Of a DNA stretch of 64,000 nt, positions 1 to 8,150 are shown piece after piece. The notes under the pieces were generated by a model. It saw nothing but the letters and a program-made list of their open reading frames with translations. It made no database searches and was not told the origin of the DNA. Position 1 is the first letter of the stretch, and each line of letters starts with the position of its first letter. Origin of the DNA: Demequina rhizosphaerae. GTDB taxonomy: Bacteria > Actinomycetota > Actinomycetes > Actinomycetales > Demequinaceae. The DNA is taken from NCBI RefSeq assembly GCF_000971255.1, contig NZ_BBMC01000006.1, forward strand, positions 62,001-126,000, given 5' to 3'. A program made the position numbers and the translations under genes.

Positions 1-141
1 GGTCTCGACGACGGCGCCGGGCACGCCGAAGTCGGCGCCGTTGCGATGGTCGTAGGGTCCCGGCGCGCACGCGCTCAGCAGCGCGCCGAGCACGAGCGCG
101 CCGACGACCGCGAGCACCGCCACCTTCGGCATGCGTCCCAT
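1..141 (-). CDS. Putative lipoprotein, N-terminal fragment cut by window edge
   Basis: Only the first 47 codons are inside the window. The translation starts with a short basic stretch (MGRMPK), a hydrophobic core rich in Val, Ala and Leu, and a lipobox LLSAC around residues 21-25, after which it reads APGPYDHRNGADFG. This is a textbook type II signal peptide, so the mature protein should be anchored to the outer face of the membrane by the Cys. The start can be the ATG at 141 or the in-frame ATG at 132; no clear Shine-Dalgarno decides between them. Function cannot be judged because the mature domain lies outside the window. Confidence 0.6.
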   Translation of the reverse strand, partial: MGRMPKVAVLAVVGALVLGALLSACAPGPYDHRNGADFGVPGAVVET

Positions 142-185
142 GCAGGGAGAACGTACTGGACGGACGCTTCGTTGGGGAGGGTCGC

Positions 186-1082
186 TCAGTGCTTCGCGAG
201 CCGGTCGAAGGCCTCGACGTAGCGGGCGCGCGTGCGCTCGACCACGTCGTCCGGCAGCGCGGGCGGCGGCACATCCGACCTCTTGTCCCAGCCCGACTCG
301 GGCGAGGTCAGCCAGTCGCGGACGAACTGCTTGTCGAAGCTCGGCTGCGCGTGGCCCGGCTCCCACTCGTCGGCCGGCCAGAAGCGGCTCGAGTCCGGGG
401 TGAGGACCTCGTCGCCGAGGATGATCGCACCCGAACCGTCGCGGCCGAACTCGAACTTCGTGTCCGCGAGGATGATGCCCTTCGCCGCGGCGATCTCGTG
501 GGCGCGCATGTAGAGCGCGAGCGTGAGGTCGCGCAGCGCGGTCGCGTCCTCCTCGCCGACGAGCGCCACGACGGCGTCGAAGTCGACGTTCTCGTCGTGC
601 TCGCCGACCTCGGCCTTGGTCGCCGGGGTGAAGATCGGCTCCGGCAGGCGCGAGCCGTCGACTAGGCCCGGAGGCAGCGGGATGCCGCACACCGTGCCGC
701 TCGCGTTGTACTCGACGAGGCCCGAGCCGGTGAGGTAGCCGCGCGCCACGCACTCGACGGGAAACATATCGAGGCGCTTGCAGACCATCGCGCGCCCCTC
801 GACCTCGGCCGGCACGGGCGCCTCGACGGTGTGGTTCGCGACGATGTCGAGCACCTGGTCGAACCACCACAGGCTCAGCCCGGTGAGGATGCCGCCCTTG
901 CCGGGGATCTCGGTCGGGAGCACCCAGTCGTACGCGCTGATCCGGTCGGACGCGACGACGAGGACCACGTCGCCGCGCGGGTGCGGCTCGACGGGCTCGT
1001 AGAGGTCGCGCACCTTGCCCGAGTAGACGTGGCGCCAGCCCTCGAGCTCGAGGTGCTGCGGCGGCGTCGCGTGACCGGGCAT
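186..1082 (-). CDS. purC: SAICAR synthetase (phosphoribosylaminoimidazole-succinocarboxamide synthase)
   Basis: PurC joins aspartate to CAIR with ATP hydrolysis in de novo purine synthesis. The 298-residue product is the usual length for actinobacterial PurC and carries the ATP-binding start [10 protein letters not shown], the segment [19 protein letters not shown], the signature [15 protein letters not shown] and the C-terminal LADTKFEFG motif. The start is the ATG at 1082: its A overlaps the last base of the purD TGA (TGATG), so translation is probably coupled to purD. The open frame continues further upstream, but that part is only a shadow of purD. Assignment is firm. Confidence 0.96.
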   Translation of the reverse strand: MPGHATPPQHLELEGWRHVYSGKVRDLYEPVEPHPRGDVVLVVASDRISAYDWVLPTEIPGKGGILTGLSLWWFDQVLDIVANHTVEAPVPAEVEGRAMVCKRLDMFPVECVARGYLTGSGLVEYNASGTVCGIPLPPGLVDGSRLPEPIFTPATKAEVGEHDENVDFDAVVALVGEEDATALRDLTLALYMRAHEIAAAKGIILADTKFEFGRDGSGAIILGDEVLTPDSSRFWPADEWEPGHAQPSFDKQFVRDWLTSPESGWDKRSDVPPPALPDDVVERTRARYVEAFDRLAKH

Positions 1083-2377
1083 CAGGCGGCCCCGTCCGCG
1101 TCCGCGGCGGCCTTCGCCGCGATGTCGCCGCGGTGGTGGCTGCCCGGGAGGACGATGCGGTCGACGCCCTGGTAGGCGCGCCCGCGAGCCTCGGTGAGGG
1201 TCGAGCCGAGCGCCGTCACGCTGAGCACGCGACCACCGCTGCTCAGCAGCGTGCCGCGGTGGTCGAGGCTCGTCCCGGCGTGGAGGACGTGCACGGTGCC
1301 GACCTGCTCGGCCTCGTCGATGCCGGTGATCGGGTCGCCCTTGCGCGGCGTGTCCGGGTAGTTCTGGGCCGCGACGACGACGGTGACCGCCGCATCGTCC
1401 CGCCACTCGAGGGGCGGCAGCTGGGCCAGGCGGCCCTCGGCCGCGGCGAGCAGGACGCCGGCGAGCGGGGTCGCGAGGCGCGCGAGGACCACCTGGGTCT
1501 CGGGGTCGCCGAAGCGCGCGTTGAACTCGACCACGCGGACGCCCTTCGAGGTGAGCGCGAGGCCGCAGTAGAGGACGCCGACGAACGGCGTCTCGCGGCG
1601 GGCCATCTCGTCGACCGTCGGCTGCGCGACGGTGCGGACGACCTCGTCGACGAGGTCCGCGGGAGCCCACGGGAGCGGCGAGTACGCGCCCATGCCGCCG
1701 GTGTTGGGGCCGGCGTCGGCGTCGTACGCGCGCTTGAAGTCCTGGGCCGGCTGGAGCGGCACGACCGTCTCGCCGTCGCACAGGCAGAAGAGGCTGACCT
1801 CGGGACCGTCGAGGTAGTCCTCGACCACGACGACGCCGCCCGCGCCGAGGATGGCCTCGCCGTGCGCGAGCGCGGCGGCGCGGTCCTCGGTCACGACGAC
1901 GCCCTTGCCCGCGGCGAGGCCATCGTCCTTGACCACGTAGGGGGCGCCGAAGGCGTCGAAGGCCTCCTCGAGCGCGGCGCTCGAGGTGCACACGCGCGGC
2001 TCGGCGGTCGGCACGTCCGCCGCGGCCATGACCTCCTTGGCGAAGGCCTTGGAGCCCTCGAGCATCGCGGCCTTGGCGCTCGGGCCGAAGACCGGGATCC
2101 CGGCGCCGCGCACGGCGTCCGCGACGCCCGCGACGAGCGGCGCCTCGGGGCCGACGACGACGAGGTCGGCCTTCACCGCACCCGCGAGCGCGGCGACCGC
2201 GACCGGGTCCGTCGCCTCGACGCCGTGCAGCGTGGCGGGGGTGCCGTCCGTGGTGCTCAGCGTCGCGATGCCCGGGTTGCCGGGCGCGGCGTGCAGCTGC
2301 GAGACCGCGGGGTCGAGGGACAGGGCGCGGGCGAGGGCGTGCTCACGGGCGCCGGAGCCGACGAGAAGGATGATCAC
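1082..2377 (-). CDS. purD: Phosphoribosylamine-glycine ligase (GARS)
   Basis: PurD makes GAR from phosphoribosylamine, glycine and ATP. The 431-residue protein shows the N-terminal Rossmann-like start [19 protein letters not shown], the ATP-grasp elements [13 protein letters not shown] and [13 protein letters not shown], and the metal-binding [15 protein letters not shown] chose the GTG at 2377 because the conserved domain begins immediately after it; an open frame runs on upstream through the heptanucleotide repeat, but that extension encodes a low-complexity 7-residue periodicity and is not protein. purC follows with a 1-nt overlap, forming a two-gene operon. Confidence 0.95.
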   Translation of the reverse strand: MIILLVGSGAREHALARALSLDPAVSQLHAAPGNPGIATLSTTDGTPATLHGVEATDPVAVAALAGAVKADLVVVGPEAPLVAGVADAVRGAGIPVFGPSAKAAMLEGSKAFAKEVMAAADVPTAEPRVCTSSAALEEAFDAFGAPYVVKDDGLAAGKGVVVTEDRAAALAHGEAILGAGGVVVVEDYLDGPEVSLFCLCDGETVVPLQPAQDFKRAYDADAGPNTGGMGAYSPLPWAPADLVDEVVRTVAQPTVDEMARRETPFVGVLYCGLALTSKGVRVVEFNARFGDPETQVVLARLATPLAGVLLAAAEGRLAQLPPLEWRDDAAVTVVVAAQNYPDTPRKGDPITGIDEAEQVGTVHVLHAGTSLDHRGTLLSSGGRVLSVTALGSTLTEARGRAYQGVDRIVLPGSHHRGDIAAKAAADADGAA

Positions 2378-2447
2378 GCGTGCGAGTCTAGGCGGTGCGG
2401 GGTGGGCGTCGGGTGTCGGGAGCGGCCTGCCGCCCGCCCCCCGCCGC

Positions 2448-2559
2448 CTGCCACCTGCCACTTGCCACCTGCCACCTGCCACCTGCCACCTGCCACCTGC
2501 CACCTGCCACCTGCCACCTGCCACCTGCCACCTGCCACCCGCCACCTGCCACCTGCCAC
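2448..2559. repeat. Heptanucleotide tandem repeat, 16 units (CTGCCAC)n
   Basis: Sixteen head-to-tail 7-bp units occupy 112 bp; 14 are exactly CTGCCAC, unit 3 is TTGCCAC and unit 14 is CCGCCAC. On the minus strand the unit reads GTGGCAG. The array lies 70 bp upstream of the purD GTG, so it falls in the purD leader or promoter region. Because 7 is not a multiple of 3, all frames stay open and give a 21-base (7-residue) period, which creates misleading open frames. Unit-number change by slippage would alter leader length or promoter spacing. Confidence 0.95.
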
Positions 2560-2580
2560 AGCCATGGTCTCTCTCGCGTA

Positions 2581-2672
2581 TTTCACGTCGGTGTGAAACA
2601 AGCGGCCTGCGCGGGGCCGCGGCGTGCGGGAGAGCGCCGCCGGGCCGACGCCTGTTTCACTCAGGAGTGACA
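2581..2672. promoter_or_regulatory. Pair of 18-bp dyad sites (TTTCAC-N6-GTGANA)
   Basis: Site 1 at 2581-2598 is TTTCACGTCGGTGTGAAA, a perfect 6-bp inverted repeat; site 2 at 2655-2672 is TTTCACTCAGGAGTGACA. The two share TTTCAC...GG.GTGA.A and their centres are 74 bp apart, close to seven helical turns. They lie between the divergent purD (start 2377) and the ArsR-like gene (start 2806). Paired, similar dyads in a divergent gap are typical operator sites. Which protein binds is unknown; the adjacent ArsR-like regulator is the obvious candidate (inference). The rest of the 2378-2805 gap holds only the heptad repeat and no gene I can support. Confidence 0.5.
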
Positions 2673-2805
2673 TACGGGAACGGACACACCCTCGGGCTCG
2701 CGGGTCGGGCCGCGCCAGCAGCTCGGGTCGGATCTGCGACTCGGCGGACCCGAGGGTTCTCCCCAGGCCGTGGCGGGCGTGCCGCGCCCCGCCTACCGTC
2801 GGCTC

Positions 2806-3123
2806 ATGGACCTCGGCACGCGCGATGTGGATGCGGCGCTCGCCGCGCTCGCGCACCCGGTGAGGCGATCGATCCTCGAGTGGCTCGTGCCGGGCCCGGC
2901 GGCTGCTGGCGACCTCGCCGCATCGGCCTGCGCGGCCTTCGGGATCTCCCGCACGCGTGCCTCCCAGCACCTGGGCGTCCTCGCGCGCTCCGGCCTGGTC
3001 ATGGTGTCGGTCGACGGCCCGTGGCGGTGGTACGCCCTGTCCGACGGATCCGCCGACGACCTCGACGCCTGGCTGCGCCGCCTTCGGCTCAGCACCTGCC
3101 GCGCACCGCGACGTTCGATCTGA
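2806..3123 (+). CDS. Small ArsR-like winged-helix regulator
   Basis: A 105-residue protein that is essentially one winged helix-turn-helix domain. ALAHPVRRSILEWL is the typical ArsR opening helix, followed by an [33 protein letters not shown] recognition region and a short wing with RWYAL. None of the cysteine metal-binding motifs of ArsR/SmtB sensors is present, so it is unlikely to be a metal sensor of that type. It is a paralogue of the gene at 7830: both share LAALA.PVRR, GDLAASA, SQHL.VLA..GLV and a D.WL..LRLS tail. Start ATG at 2806, just before the domain. Ligand and targets are unknown; the dyads at 2581-2672 are candidate operators. Confidence 0.8.
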   Translation: MDLGTRDVDAALAALAHPVRRSILEWLVPGPAAAGDLAASACAAFGISRTRASQHLGVLARSGLVMVSVDGPWRWYALSDGSADDLDAWLRRLRLSTCRAPRRSI

Positions 3124-3132
3124 CCTCAGCCC

Positions 3133-3174
3133 TTGCGGGCTGACCATGCGTTCAGTAGCGTGAACATGTGGTCA
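3133..3174 (+). promoter_or_regulatory. Promoter and overlapping TetR-type operator for the ABC operon
   Basis: An inverted repeat spans 3141-3174: left arm TGACCATGCGTTCA, 6-bp spacer, right arm whose complement is TGACCACATGTTCA (11 of 14 positions symmetric). It contains a plausible promoter: -35 TTGCGG (3133-3138), 17-bp spacer, -10 TAGCGT (3156-3161). The expected start of transcription, about 7 bp on, coincides with the GTG start codon at 3168, which has no Shine-Dalgarno, so the mRNA is probably leaderless. A TetR-family dimer on this dyad would cover the -10 and the start codon, giving autorepression of the whole operon. Confidence 0.65.
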
Positions 3175-3803
3175 GCACCGACGACCTCACGGCCCGCGCC
3201 AAGATCCGGGACTGCGCGCTCGCCCTCTTCGGGGAGCGCGGCCCGGACTCCGTCACGGTGCGCGACATCGCCGCGTGCGCGGGCGTCTCCCCCGCGCTCG
3301 TGCTCCACCACTACGGGAGCAAGGACGGCCTGCGCGAGGCGGTCGACGCGCACGTCGCCGGGATCTTCGACGGCCTGTTCGACCAGAGCGCCGAGAACCT
3401 CGACGCGATCGCGTCGGGCGGCGAGCGCGCGGCGGCGAGCTTCGCCGAGGTGCTGCTGGGCGGGCTGCCCGCCGGGTCCGCCATCCCCGCCTACCTGCGC
3501 CGGCTGCTGCTCACCGGCGACCCCGTCGGTCAGCGGCTGTTCCGCGAGTGGTTCGAGATGACCAGGGAGACGATGCGCGCCCTCGAGTCCGCCGGCGGCG
3601 TCCGGTCGACCGCGGATCCCGACGCGCGCGCCGCCTTCCTGCTGGTCAACGACCTCGCCGTGGTGCTGCTGCGCGACCACCTCGCCGACGTGCTCGGCGT
3701 CGACCCGCTCGCGCCCGACGGGCTGGCGCGCTGGGCCGCCGGCACGATCGACGCCTACTCCACGGGCGTCCTCACCCCCACCTCGCGAGAGGAACCGTCA
3801 TGA
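3168..3803 (+). CDS. TetR-family transcriptional repressor
   Basis: A 211-residue TetR-family protein. The N-terminal DNA-binding domain is clear: [15 protein letters not shown], then [32 protein letters not shown], where [13 protein letters not shown] is the recognition helix with its following turn. The C-terminal ligand domain is not specific enough to name an inducer. The gene heads an operon: its TGA overlaps the ATG of the ABC ATPase (ATGA), which in turn overlaps the permease. The start is the GTG at 3168, inside its own operator. It most likely represses the transporter until the exported compound is sensed (inference from arrangement). Confidence 0.9.
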   Translation: MVSTDDLTARAKIRDCALALFGERGPDSVTVRDIAACAGVSPALVLHHYGSKDGLREAVDAHVAGIFDGLFDQSAENLDAIASGGERAAASFAEVLLGGLPAGSAIPAYLRRLLLTGDPVGQRLFREWFEMTRETMRALESAGGVRSTADPDARAAFLLVNDLAVVLLRDHLADVLGVDPLAPDGLARWAAGTIDAYSTGVLTPTSREEPS

Positions 3804-4528
3804 CCTCCACCGCCGTCACCACCGACCGGAGCGTGCGGCTCACGGGCGTCACCAAGACCTTCGGCGAGGGCGACGCGGCCGTCCACGCCCTCCGCGGCAT
3901 CGACCTGGAGATCGCCTCCGGCGAGCTCGTCGTGGTCCTCGGCCCCTCGGGGTCGGGCAAGACCACGATGTGCAACATCATCGGCGGGATCGAGTCCGCG
4001 ACAGCGGGCGGCGTCACGATCGCGGGCGAGGACATCTCCGACCGCCGGCCCGCGCAGCTCGCCGGCTTCCGGCGGGACCACGTCGGGTTCATCTTCCAGT
4101 TCTTCAACCTCATCCCCACGCTGACGGCCCGCGAGAACGTCGAGATCATCCTCGCGCTCACCGGGAAGAGCGACGGCCGGAGCGTCGACGAGCTGCTCGA
4201 GGCGGTGGGCCTCGCCGACCGCGCGGACAGCTTCCCCGCCCAGCTGAGCGGCGGCCAGCAGCAGCGCGTCGCCGTCGCCCGGGCGCTCGCGACGGATCCC
4301 GACATCCTGCTCGCCGACGAACCCACCGGCGCGCTCGACCTCCCGACCGGACGCCAGATCCTCGGCCTGCTCCAACAGCTCAACCGCGAGGGCCGGACGG
4401 TGGTCATCGTCACGCACAACTCGTCGGTCGCGCGCATCGCGCACCGCGTCGTCACGGTGGTGGATGGCGCGATCGAGTCCGCCGAGGTCAACCCGGCGCC
4501 CGCGGACGCCGCCGACGTCACCTGGTGA
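3800..4528 (+). CDS. ABC transporter ATP-binding protein (MacB/LolD-like)
   Basis: A 242-residue ATPase subunit. Visible motifs in order: Walker A GPSGSGKT (residues 48-55), Q-loop [10 protein letters not shown], signature [15 protein letters not shown], Walker [13 protein letters not shown] and H-loop VIVTHN. The sequence type is that of ATPases partnered with FtsX-fold permeases, which use ATP for mechanotransmission or extrusion, not substrate import. It overlaps the TetR gene upstream by 4 nt and the permease downstream by 4 nt, so the three proteins are translationally coupled. Confidence 0.95.
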   Translation: MTSTAVTTDRSVRLTGVTKTFGEGDAAVHALRGIDLEIASGELVVVLGPSGSGKTTMCNIIGGIESATAGGVTIAGEDISDRRPAQLAGFRRDHVGFIFQFFNLIPTLTARENVEIILALTGKSDGRSVDELLEAVGLADRADSFPAQLSGGQQQRVAVARALATDPDILLADEPTGALDLPTGRQILGLLQQLNREGRTVVIVTHNSSVARIAHRVVTVVDGAIESAEVNPAPADAADVTW

Positions 4529-6858
4529 TCGCGATGCGCGTCACGACCCGCAAGTCGCTCCGGGACCTCCGTCGGTCCCGCGCCCAGGTCGTCGCGGTCG
4601 CGGTCACGATCCTGCTCGGCGTGATGATCTTCGTCGCCACCGCCGGCGCCTTCGAGAACCTCACCGCCTCGTACCACCACACGTACGAGCGGCTCGCGCT
4701 CCCCACCTACATCGCCACGGGCGGCGACGTCGCGGCGGTCGCGAGCGCGGCGGACGATGCGGGCGCCGCCGCCACCGGCACTCGCGCCCAGTACGACCCG
4801 CCGATGCTCATCGCGGGCACCAAGCTGCTCGGCCGGGTGGTCGGCATGCCCGCCGGCGACCAGCCGGAGCTCGGCGCGATCGACGTGACCGAGGGCTCCT
4901 ACCTGAGCGCGGGAGCCACCGACGAGGCGGTGGTCGAGACGCACGCCGCCTCGACGTTCGGCCTGGCCCCCGGCGACACGCTCCAGGTCTACGCGGCCGA
5001 CGGCTGGCACGAGGTCACCGTGGTCGGCGTCGCCGTCTCCGCCGAGTACATCTGGCCGGCCCGAAGCCGCCAGGACGCCGTCTCCGATCCGCACTCCTTC
5101 GCCGTTCTCTACCTTCCGGAGGACACGGTGAACGCCTGGTTCGGCCCCGACAACCAGGCCCTCGTCGCGATGCCCGACCGGCTCACCGCATCGTCCGACA
5201 ACGCGGTCACCCGGGCGATGGACGATGCGGGCGCGACCGCCATCCAGGCGTGGGAGGACATGCCGTCGCAGGCGACCCTCAACGAGGACCTCGACGGCTT
5301 CGACGAGATGTCCAAGGCCTTCCCGGCGCTGTTCCTCACCGCCGCGGGCGTCGCGTCGTACGTGATGCTGTCGCGGCGCATCCTCATGGAGCGACCCATC
5401 ATCGCGACGCTCATGGCGGGCGGCGCGCGCCGCGGCCGGGTGCTGCGGATGTACCTGCTCCAGGGGCTGATGATCGGCACGCTCGGCGGTGTCGTCGGGG
5501 TGCTCCTCGGCGCTCTCGCCAACGGCGCGGTCACGTCCGCGTACACGTCGGCACTGGGCGTCCCCGACACGATCGTGGAGAACTACCCCTGGATGATCGC
5601 CAGCGGCGTGGTCTTCGGCGTGCTCGTCGGGCTGCTCGGCGCGCTCTTCCCCGCCCTCGCGGCGTCGCGCACCGAGCCCGCCGCGGCGATGCACGCCGCC
5701 GCCCCGCTGCGTCCGCCGGGGCCGTGGAGCAGGCTCGTGGCGCGGCTGCGCTGGATGCCGGTGCCGGCGCGCATGGCGCTCCGCGACATCGGGCGCAGCC
5801 CGCGCCGCACGATCGCGACGATGCTCGGCGCGGTGCTGTCGATGGTGCTGGTCCTCGCGTCCGTGGGCATCATGACGACGATGGTCCACGCGCTCGAGAC
5901 CCAGTACGACGTCATCGACAACCAGGACGCGTCCGTCGCGGTCTCGGGCGGGACCGATGCGGCGGCGCTCGAGGCGGTCGACGGCGTCGATGCGGTGGAG
6001 GCCACCGTCGTGGGCCAGGTCACCGCGCGCGCCGACGGGACCGGCTACGCGACCGTGCTGCGGGGGTTCCGGACCGACACCGAGATGCACACGTTCCTGC
6101 TCGAGGACGGCACGACGACGACCCTGCCCGCCTCGGGCATCCTCGCCGGGGTGGGGCTTGCCGACGTGCTCGACGTGGAGGTGGGCGACCAGCTCACGCT
6201 CGTCACGGAGGCCGGCGACACCACGGTGACGCTCGAGGGCCTCCTCGCGGAGCCGATGGGGACGTACCTGTACGCCGCCGAGGACGTCGCCCGGGGCGCG
6301 CTGCCGGACGGCACCGTCGCGAGCTACGACGTGCTCTTCGCCGACGGCGTGGACCGGGACACGATGCGCGAGGACATCACGGCGCTCGACGGCGTGGTCG
6401 CCTACGAGGACTCGAAGGCCCTGCTCACGACCGTGCAGCAGTATCTGGGCCTGTTCTGGGCCTTCATCGGTGTGATGATCGCGCTCGGCGGGGTGCTCGC
6501 CCTGGCCGTCATGTACGTGACGCTCGCGGTCAACGTCGTGGAGCGGACGGGCGAGCTCGCGACGCTTCGCGCCGCGGGCGTGCCCGTGCGGAAGGTGGCC
6601 GGCACGATCAGCACGGAGAACGTCGTCGCAACGGCGCTCGGGCTGCCGTTCGGGCTGGTGGCCGGCACCATCGCGGCCGCTGGGTTCCTGTCGACCTTCT
6701 CGAGCGACCTCTTCACGTTCGAGCTGTGGTGGTCGTGGTGGGTGCCGTGGCTCGCGGCGGCCGGCGTCCTGGTCGCCTCGGCGCTGTCACGGATCCCCGC
6801 GGCGCGCGCGGTGCGCCGGGTCGACGTCGCGCGGGTCGTGAGGGAGCGGGCGGTCTGA
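4525..6858 (+). CDS. FtsX-family ABC transporter permease
   Basis: A 777-residue membrane protein. An N-terminal membrane helix ([20 protein letters not shown]) is followed by a large extracytoplasmic domain, a first FtsX block with three helices beginning near residue 270 ([13 protein letters not shown]...), a second N-terminal helix and extracytoplasmic domain, and a second FtsX block near residue 640 containing [10 protein letters not shown]. This duplicated architecture matches actinobacterial single-polypeptide FtsX permeases, which act with the preceding ATPase. GTG at 4525 gives a GTGA overlap with the ATPase; an in-frame ATG at 4534 is the alternative start. The cargo (drug, lipid or peptide) cannot be told from sequence. 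Confidence 0.92.
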   Translation: MIAMRVTTRKSLRDLRRSRAQVVAVAVTILLGVMIFVATAGAFENLTASYHHTYERLALPTYIATGGDVAAVASAADDAGAAATGTRAQYDPPMLIAGTKLLGRVVGMPAGDQPELGAIDVTEGSYLSAGATDEAVVETHAASTFGLAPGDTLQVYAADGWHEVTVVGVAVSAEYIWPARSRQDAVSDPHSFAVLYLPEDTVNAWFGPDNQALVAMPDRLTASSDNAVTRAMDDAGATAIQAWEDMPSQATLNEDLDGFDEMSKAFPALFLTAAGVASYVMLSRRILMERPIIATLMAGGARRGRVLRMYLLQGLMIGTLGGVVGVLLGALANGAVTSAYTSALGVPDTIVENYPWMIASGVVFGVLVGLLGALFPALAASRTEPAAAMHAAAPLRPPGPWSRLVARLRWMPVPARMALRDIGRSPRRTIATMLGAVLSMVLVLASVGIMTTMVHALETQYDVIDNQDASVAVSGGTDAAALEAVDGVDAVEATVVGQVTARADGTGYATVLRGFRTDTEMHTFLLEDGTTTTLPASGILAGVGLADVLDVEVGDQLTLVTEAGDTTVTLEGLLAEPMGTYLYAAEDVARGALPDGTVASYDVLFADGVDRDTMREDITALDGVVAYEDSKALLTTVQQYLGLFWAFIGVMIALGGVLALAVMYVTLAVNVVERTGELATLRAAGVPVRKVAGTISTENVVATALGLPFGLVAGTIAAAGFLSTFSSDLFTFELWWSWWVPWLAAAGVLVASALSRIPAARAVRRVDVARVVRERAV

Positions 6859-6940
6859 GCCCGCGCGGGACCCTCCGCCGGCCCTCGCGCGCCGTCCCGG
6901 ACCCCTGCGGGAAACCCGCCGACGTCGCCGAGGCATGGAA

Positions 6941-6972
6941 GAGGGCCGCGCCCGGGGAAGGACGCGGCCCTC
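6941..6972. terminator. Bidirectional hairpin terminator
   Basis: GAGGGCCGCG at 6941-6950 pairs perfectly with CGCGGCCCTC at 6963-6972 across a 12-nt loop. It lies between the convergent ends of the FtsX permease (6858) and the secreted-protein gene (stop at 6987), so it can serve both strands. There is no T-run, which is usual in this GC range. Confidence 0.7.
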
Positions 6973-6986
6973 GAGGGGGTCGACCG

Positions 6987-7517
6987 CTACTTGACCAGGA
7001 CCTCGGTGTGAACCGCGTAGTACGGGTGGTACTCGAGGCCGGAGATCACGATCTTCTGCTCGACTGCATCGAAGGTGTAGTCGACGCCGAGCACCAGGTG
7101 CTCGAGGTTGACGTCCAGCTGCCCGGGCGCCGGGTTCTTGCCGTCGGTCGGAGCCGAGTCGTAGTAGCCGATGTGAACGGTGAGCGGATCGGAGAACTTC
7201 GCCTTCCACTCGTAGACATCGATGGTGATGCTGATCTTGCCGTCCGCGTCGGGTGGCGAGAACGACACGAAGCCGACCTTGTTCTCGGACTTCTTCGGGT
7301 TGCCAGCAATCAGGAAGTTGCCGCATGCGCAGGAGTACGGCGTGAACATCGCCCAGTTGGCGCCGCCCATCTCACCACCCTTGCCCCAGGCGGTCTCCTC
7401 CTTGGTGAATGTGGGCCCGCACGACACTTGGCACACATCGTCGGATGCCGCGGCAATACCTCCACCTCCGACAAGGAGCAGAGCGGACGCGAACAGGGTC
7501 GCCAGAATCTTCTTCAT
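6987..7517 (-). CDS. Small secreted protein of unknown function
   Basis: A 176-residue protein not recognised as a family. It starts MKKILATLFASALLLVGGGG and continues IAAASDD, a clean type I signal peptide with cleavage expected near AAA or AAAS. The mature part has two paired cysteine motifs, VCQVSC and SCAC, and a C-terminal half rich in beta-prone segments (VGFVSFSPPDADGKISITIDVYEW type, VHIGYYDS, DYTFDAVEQKIVISGLEYHPYYAVHT) suggestive of an immunoglobulin-like or beta-sandwich fold. ATG at 7517 has a strong Shine-Dalgarno (GGGGGAAC). Base composition is noticeably less GC-rich than the neighbours and Lys is frequent, so recent acquisition is possible. Confidence 0.8.
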   Translation of the reverse strand: MKKILATLFASALLLVGGGGIAAASDDVCQVSCGPTFTKEETAWGKGGEMGGANWAMFTPYSCACGNFLIAGNPKKSENKVGFVSFSPPDADGKISITIDVYEWKAKFSDPLTVHIGYYDSAPTDGKNPAPGQLDVNLEHLVLGVDYTFDAVEQKIVISGLEYHPYYAVHTEVLVK

Positions 7518-7829
7518 TGAAGTTCCCCCAGCTGTTTCGCCGGAGCGGCCCTCTGACGCCCCGCGGGGATCGTGTCCCATTTCGGACGCTATATCCGTTT
7601 TGTCACCGGCGCAATACGAGCGCGTTTCGTGTCCGCAGGGCTGGCGCCGATGCGCGACCGGGAGCGCGCGATCCCACCGCGCCCGCGCACGATTCGTGCG
7701 CACGACGGGCGACGCACCTCGCTCCCGACTATTTTAGGAATTGCTAAAACAGCGGAACCGGGCCAGGCGATCCCGCGGGGCGCACCCGGCGACGAGCCGC
7801 CGGTATGGACCAGCAGAAGGAGCGACCTC
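7518..7829. other. 312-bp divergent intergenic region
   Basis: This gap separates the secreted-protein gene (minus) from the ArsR-like gene (plus) and is AT-richer than average. GCTATA at 7588-7593 gives a minus-strand -10 TATAGC about 70 bp upstream of the secreted-protein ATG, although no good -35 stands at 17 bp. The 18-bp palindrome at 7732-7749 is described separately. I see no gene here. Confidence 0.5.
7732..7749. promoter_or_regulatory. 18-bp AT-rich palindrome TTTTAG-N6-CTAAAA, likely operator
   Basis: TTTTAGGAATTGCTAAAA has perfect 6-bp arms and a nearly symmetric centre (GAATTG), in DNA that is otherwise over 65% GC. It ends 80 bp upstream of the ATG of the ArsR-like gene at 7830. 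A-T-rich dyads of this TTAG...CTAA form are commonly bound by ArsR-type winged-helix repressors, so autoregulation of the adjacent gene is the simplest reading (inference). Confidence 0.55.
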
Positions 7830-8150
7830 ATGGACGCCGACCTCGACCGCGCCGCGCGCCTCGACGCGACGCTGGCCGCCCTCGCCGACCCCGTCCGCCG
7901 CCGCCTGCTCGAGCTGCTCGAGGTCGGTCCCACCTCCGCGGGCGACCTCGCCGCCTCGGCCGCGAGCCTCTACGGCATCTCGCACACGCGCGTGTCACAG
8001 CACCTCAAGGTGCTCGCGACCGCAGGCCTGGTCGACGTCGCGCCCGACGGCACGCACCGCTGGTACAGCCTCGTCGACGGCGCCGCCGACGACGTCGCCG
8101 ACTGGCTCGCGAGTCTGCGGCTCAGCCGCGCTCGTGGAGCAGGTCGTTGA
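7830..8150 (+). CDS. Small ArsR-like winged-helix regulator (paralogue of the gene at 2806)
   Basis: A 106-residue single-domain regulator: [16 protein letters not shown], then [33 protein letters not shown] and a wing HRWYSLVDG. No cysteines or metal-site motif, so a sensing role for arsenic or cadmium is not supported. The ATG at 7830 follows AGAAGGAGCG, a good Shine-Dalgarno. The gene ends at 8150 and overlaps the 3' end of purA on the other strand by 29 bp. With the gene at 2806 it forms a close paralogous pair with different putative operators. Confidence 0.82.
   Translation: MDADLDRAARLDATLAALADPVRRRLLELLEVGPTSAGDLAASAASLYGISHTRVSQHLKVLATAGLVDVAPDGTHRWYSLVDGAADDVADWLASLRLSRARGAGR

Noticed and set aside
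2378..2545. N-terminal extension of PurD through the heptad repeat
   Set aside because: The added residues are a pure (GGRWQVA)-type periodicity produced by the repeat, and the conserved PurD start follows the GTG at 2377.
2448..2559. CRISPR-like repeat array
   Set aside because: The units are 7 bp with no spacers and no cas genes are in the window; it is a simple tandem repeat.
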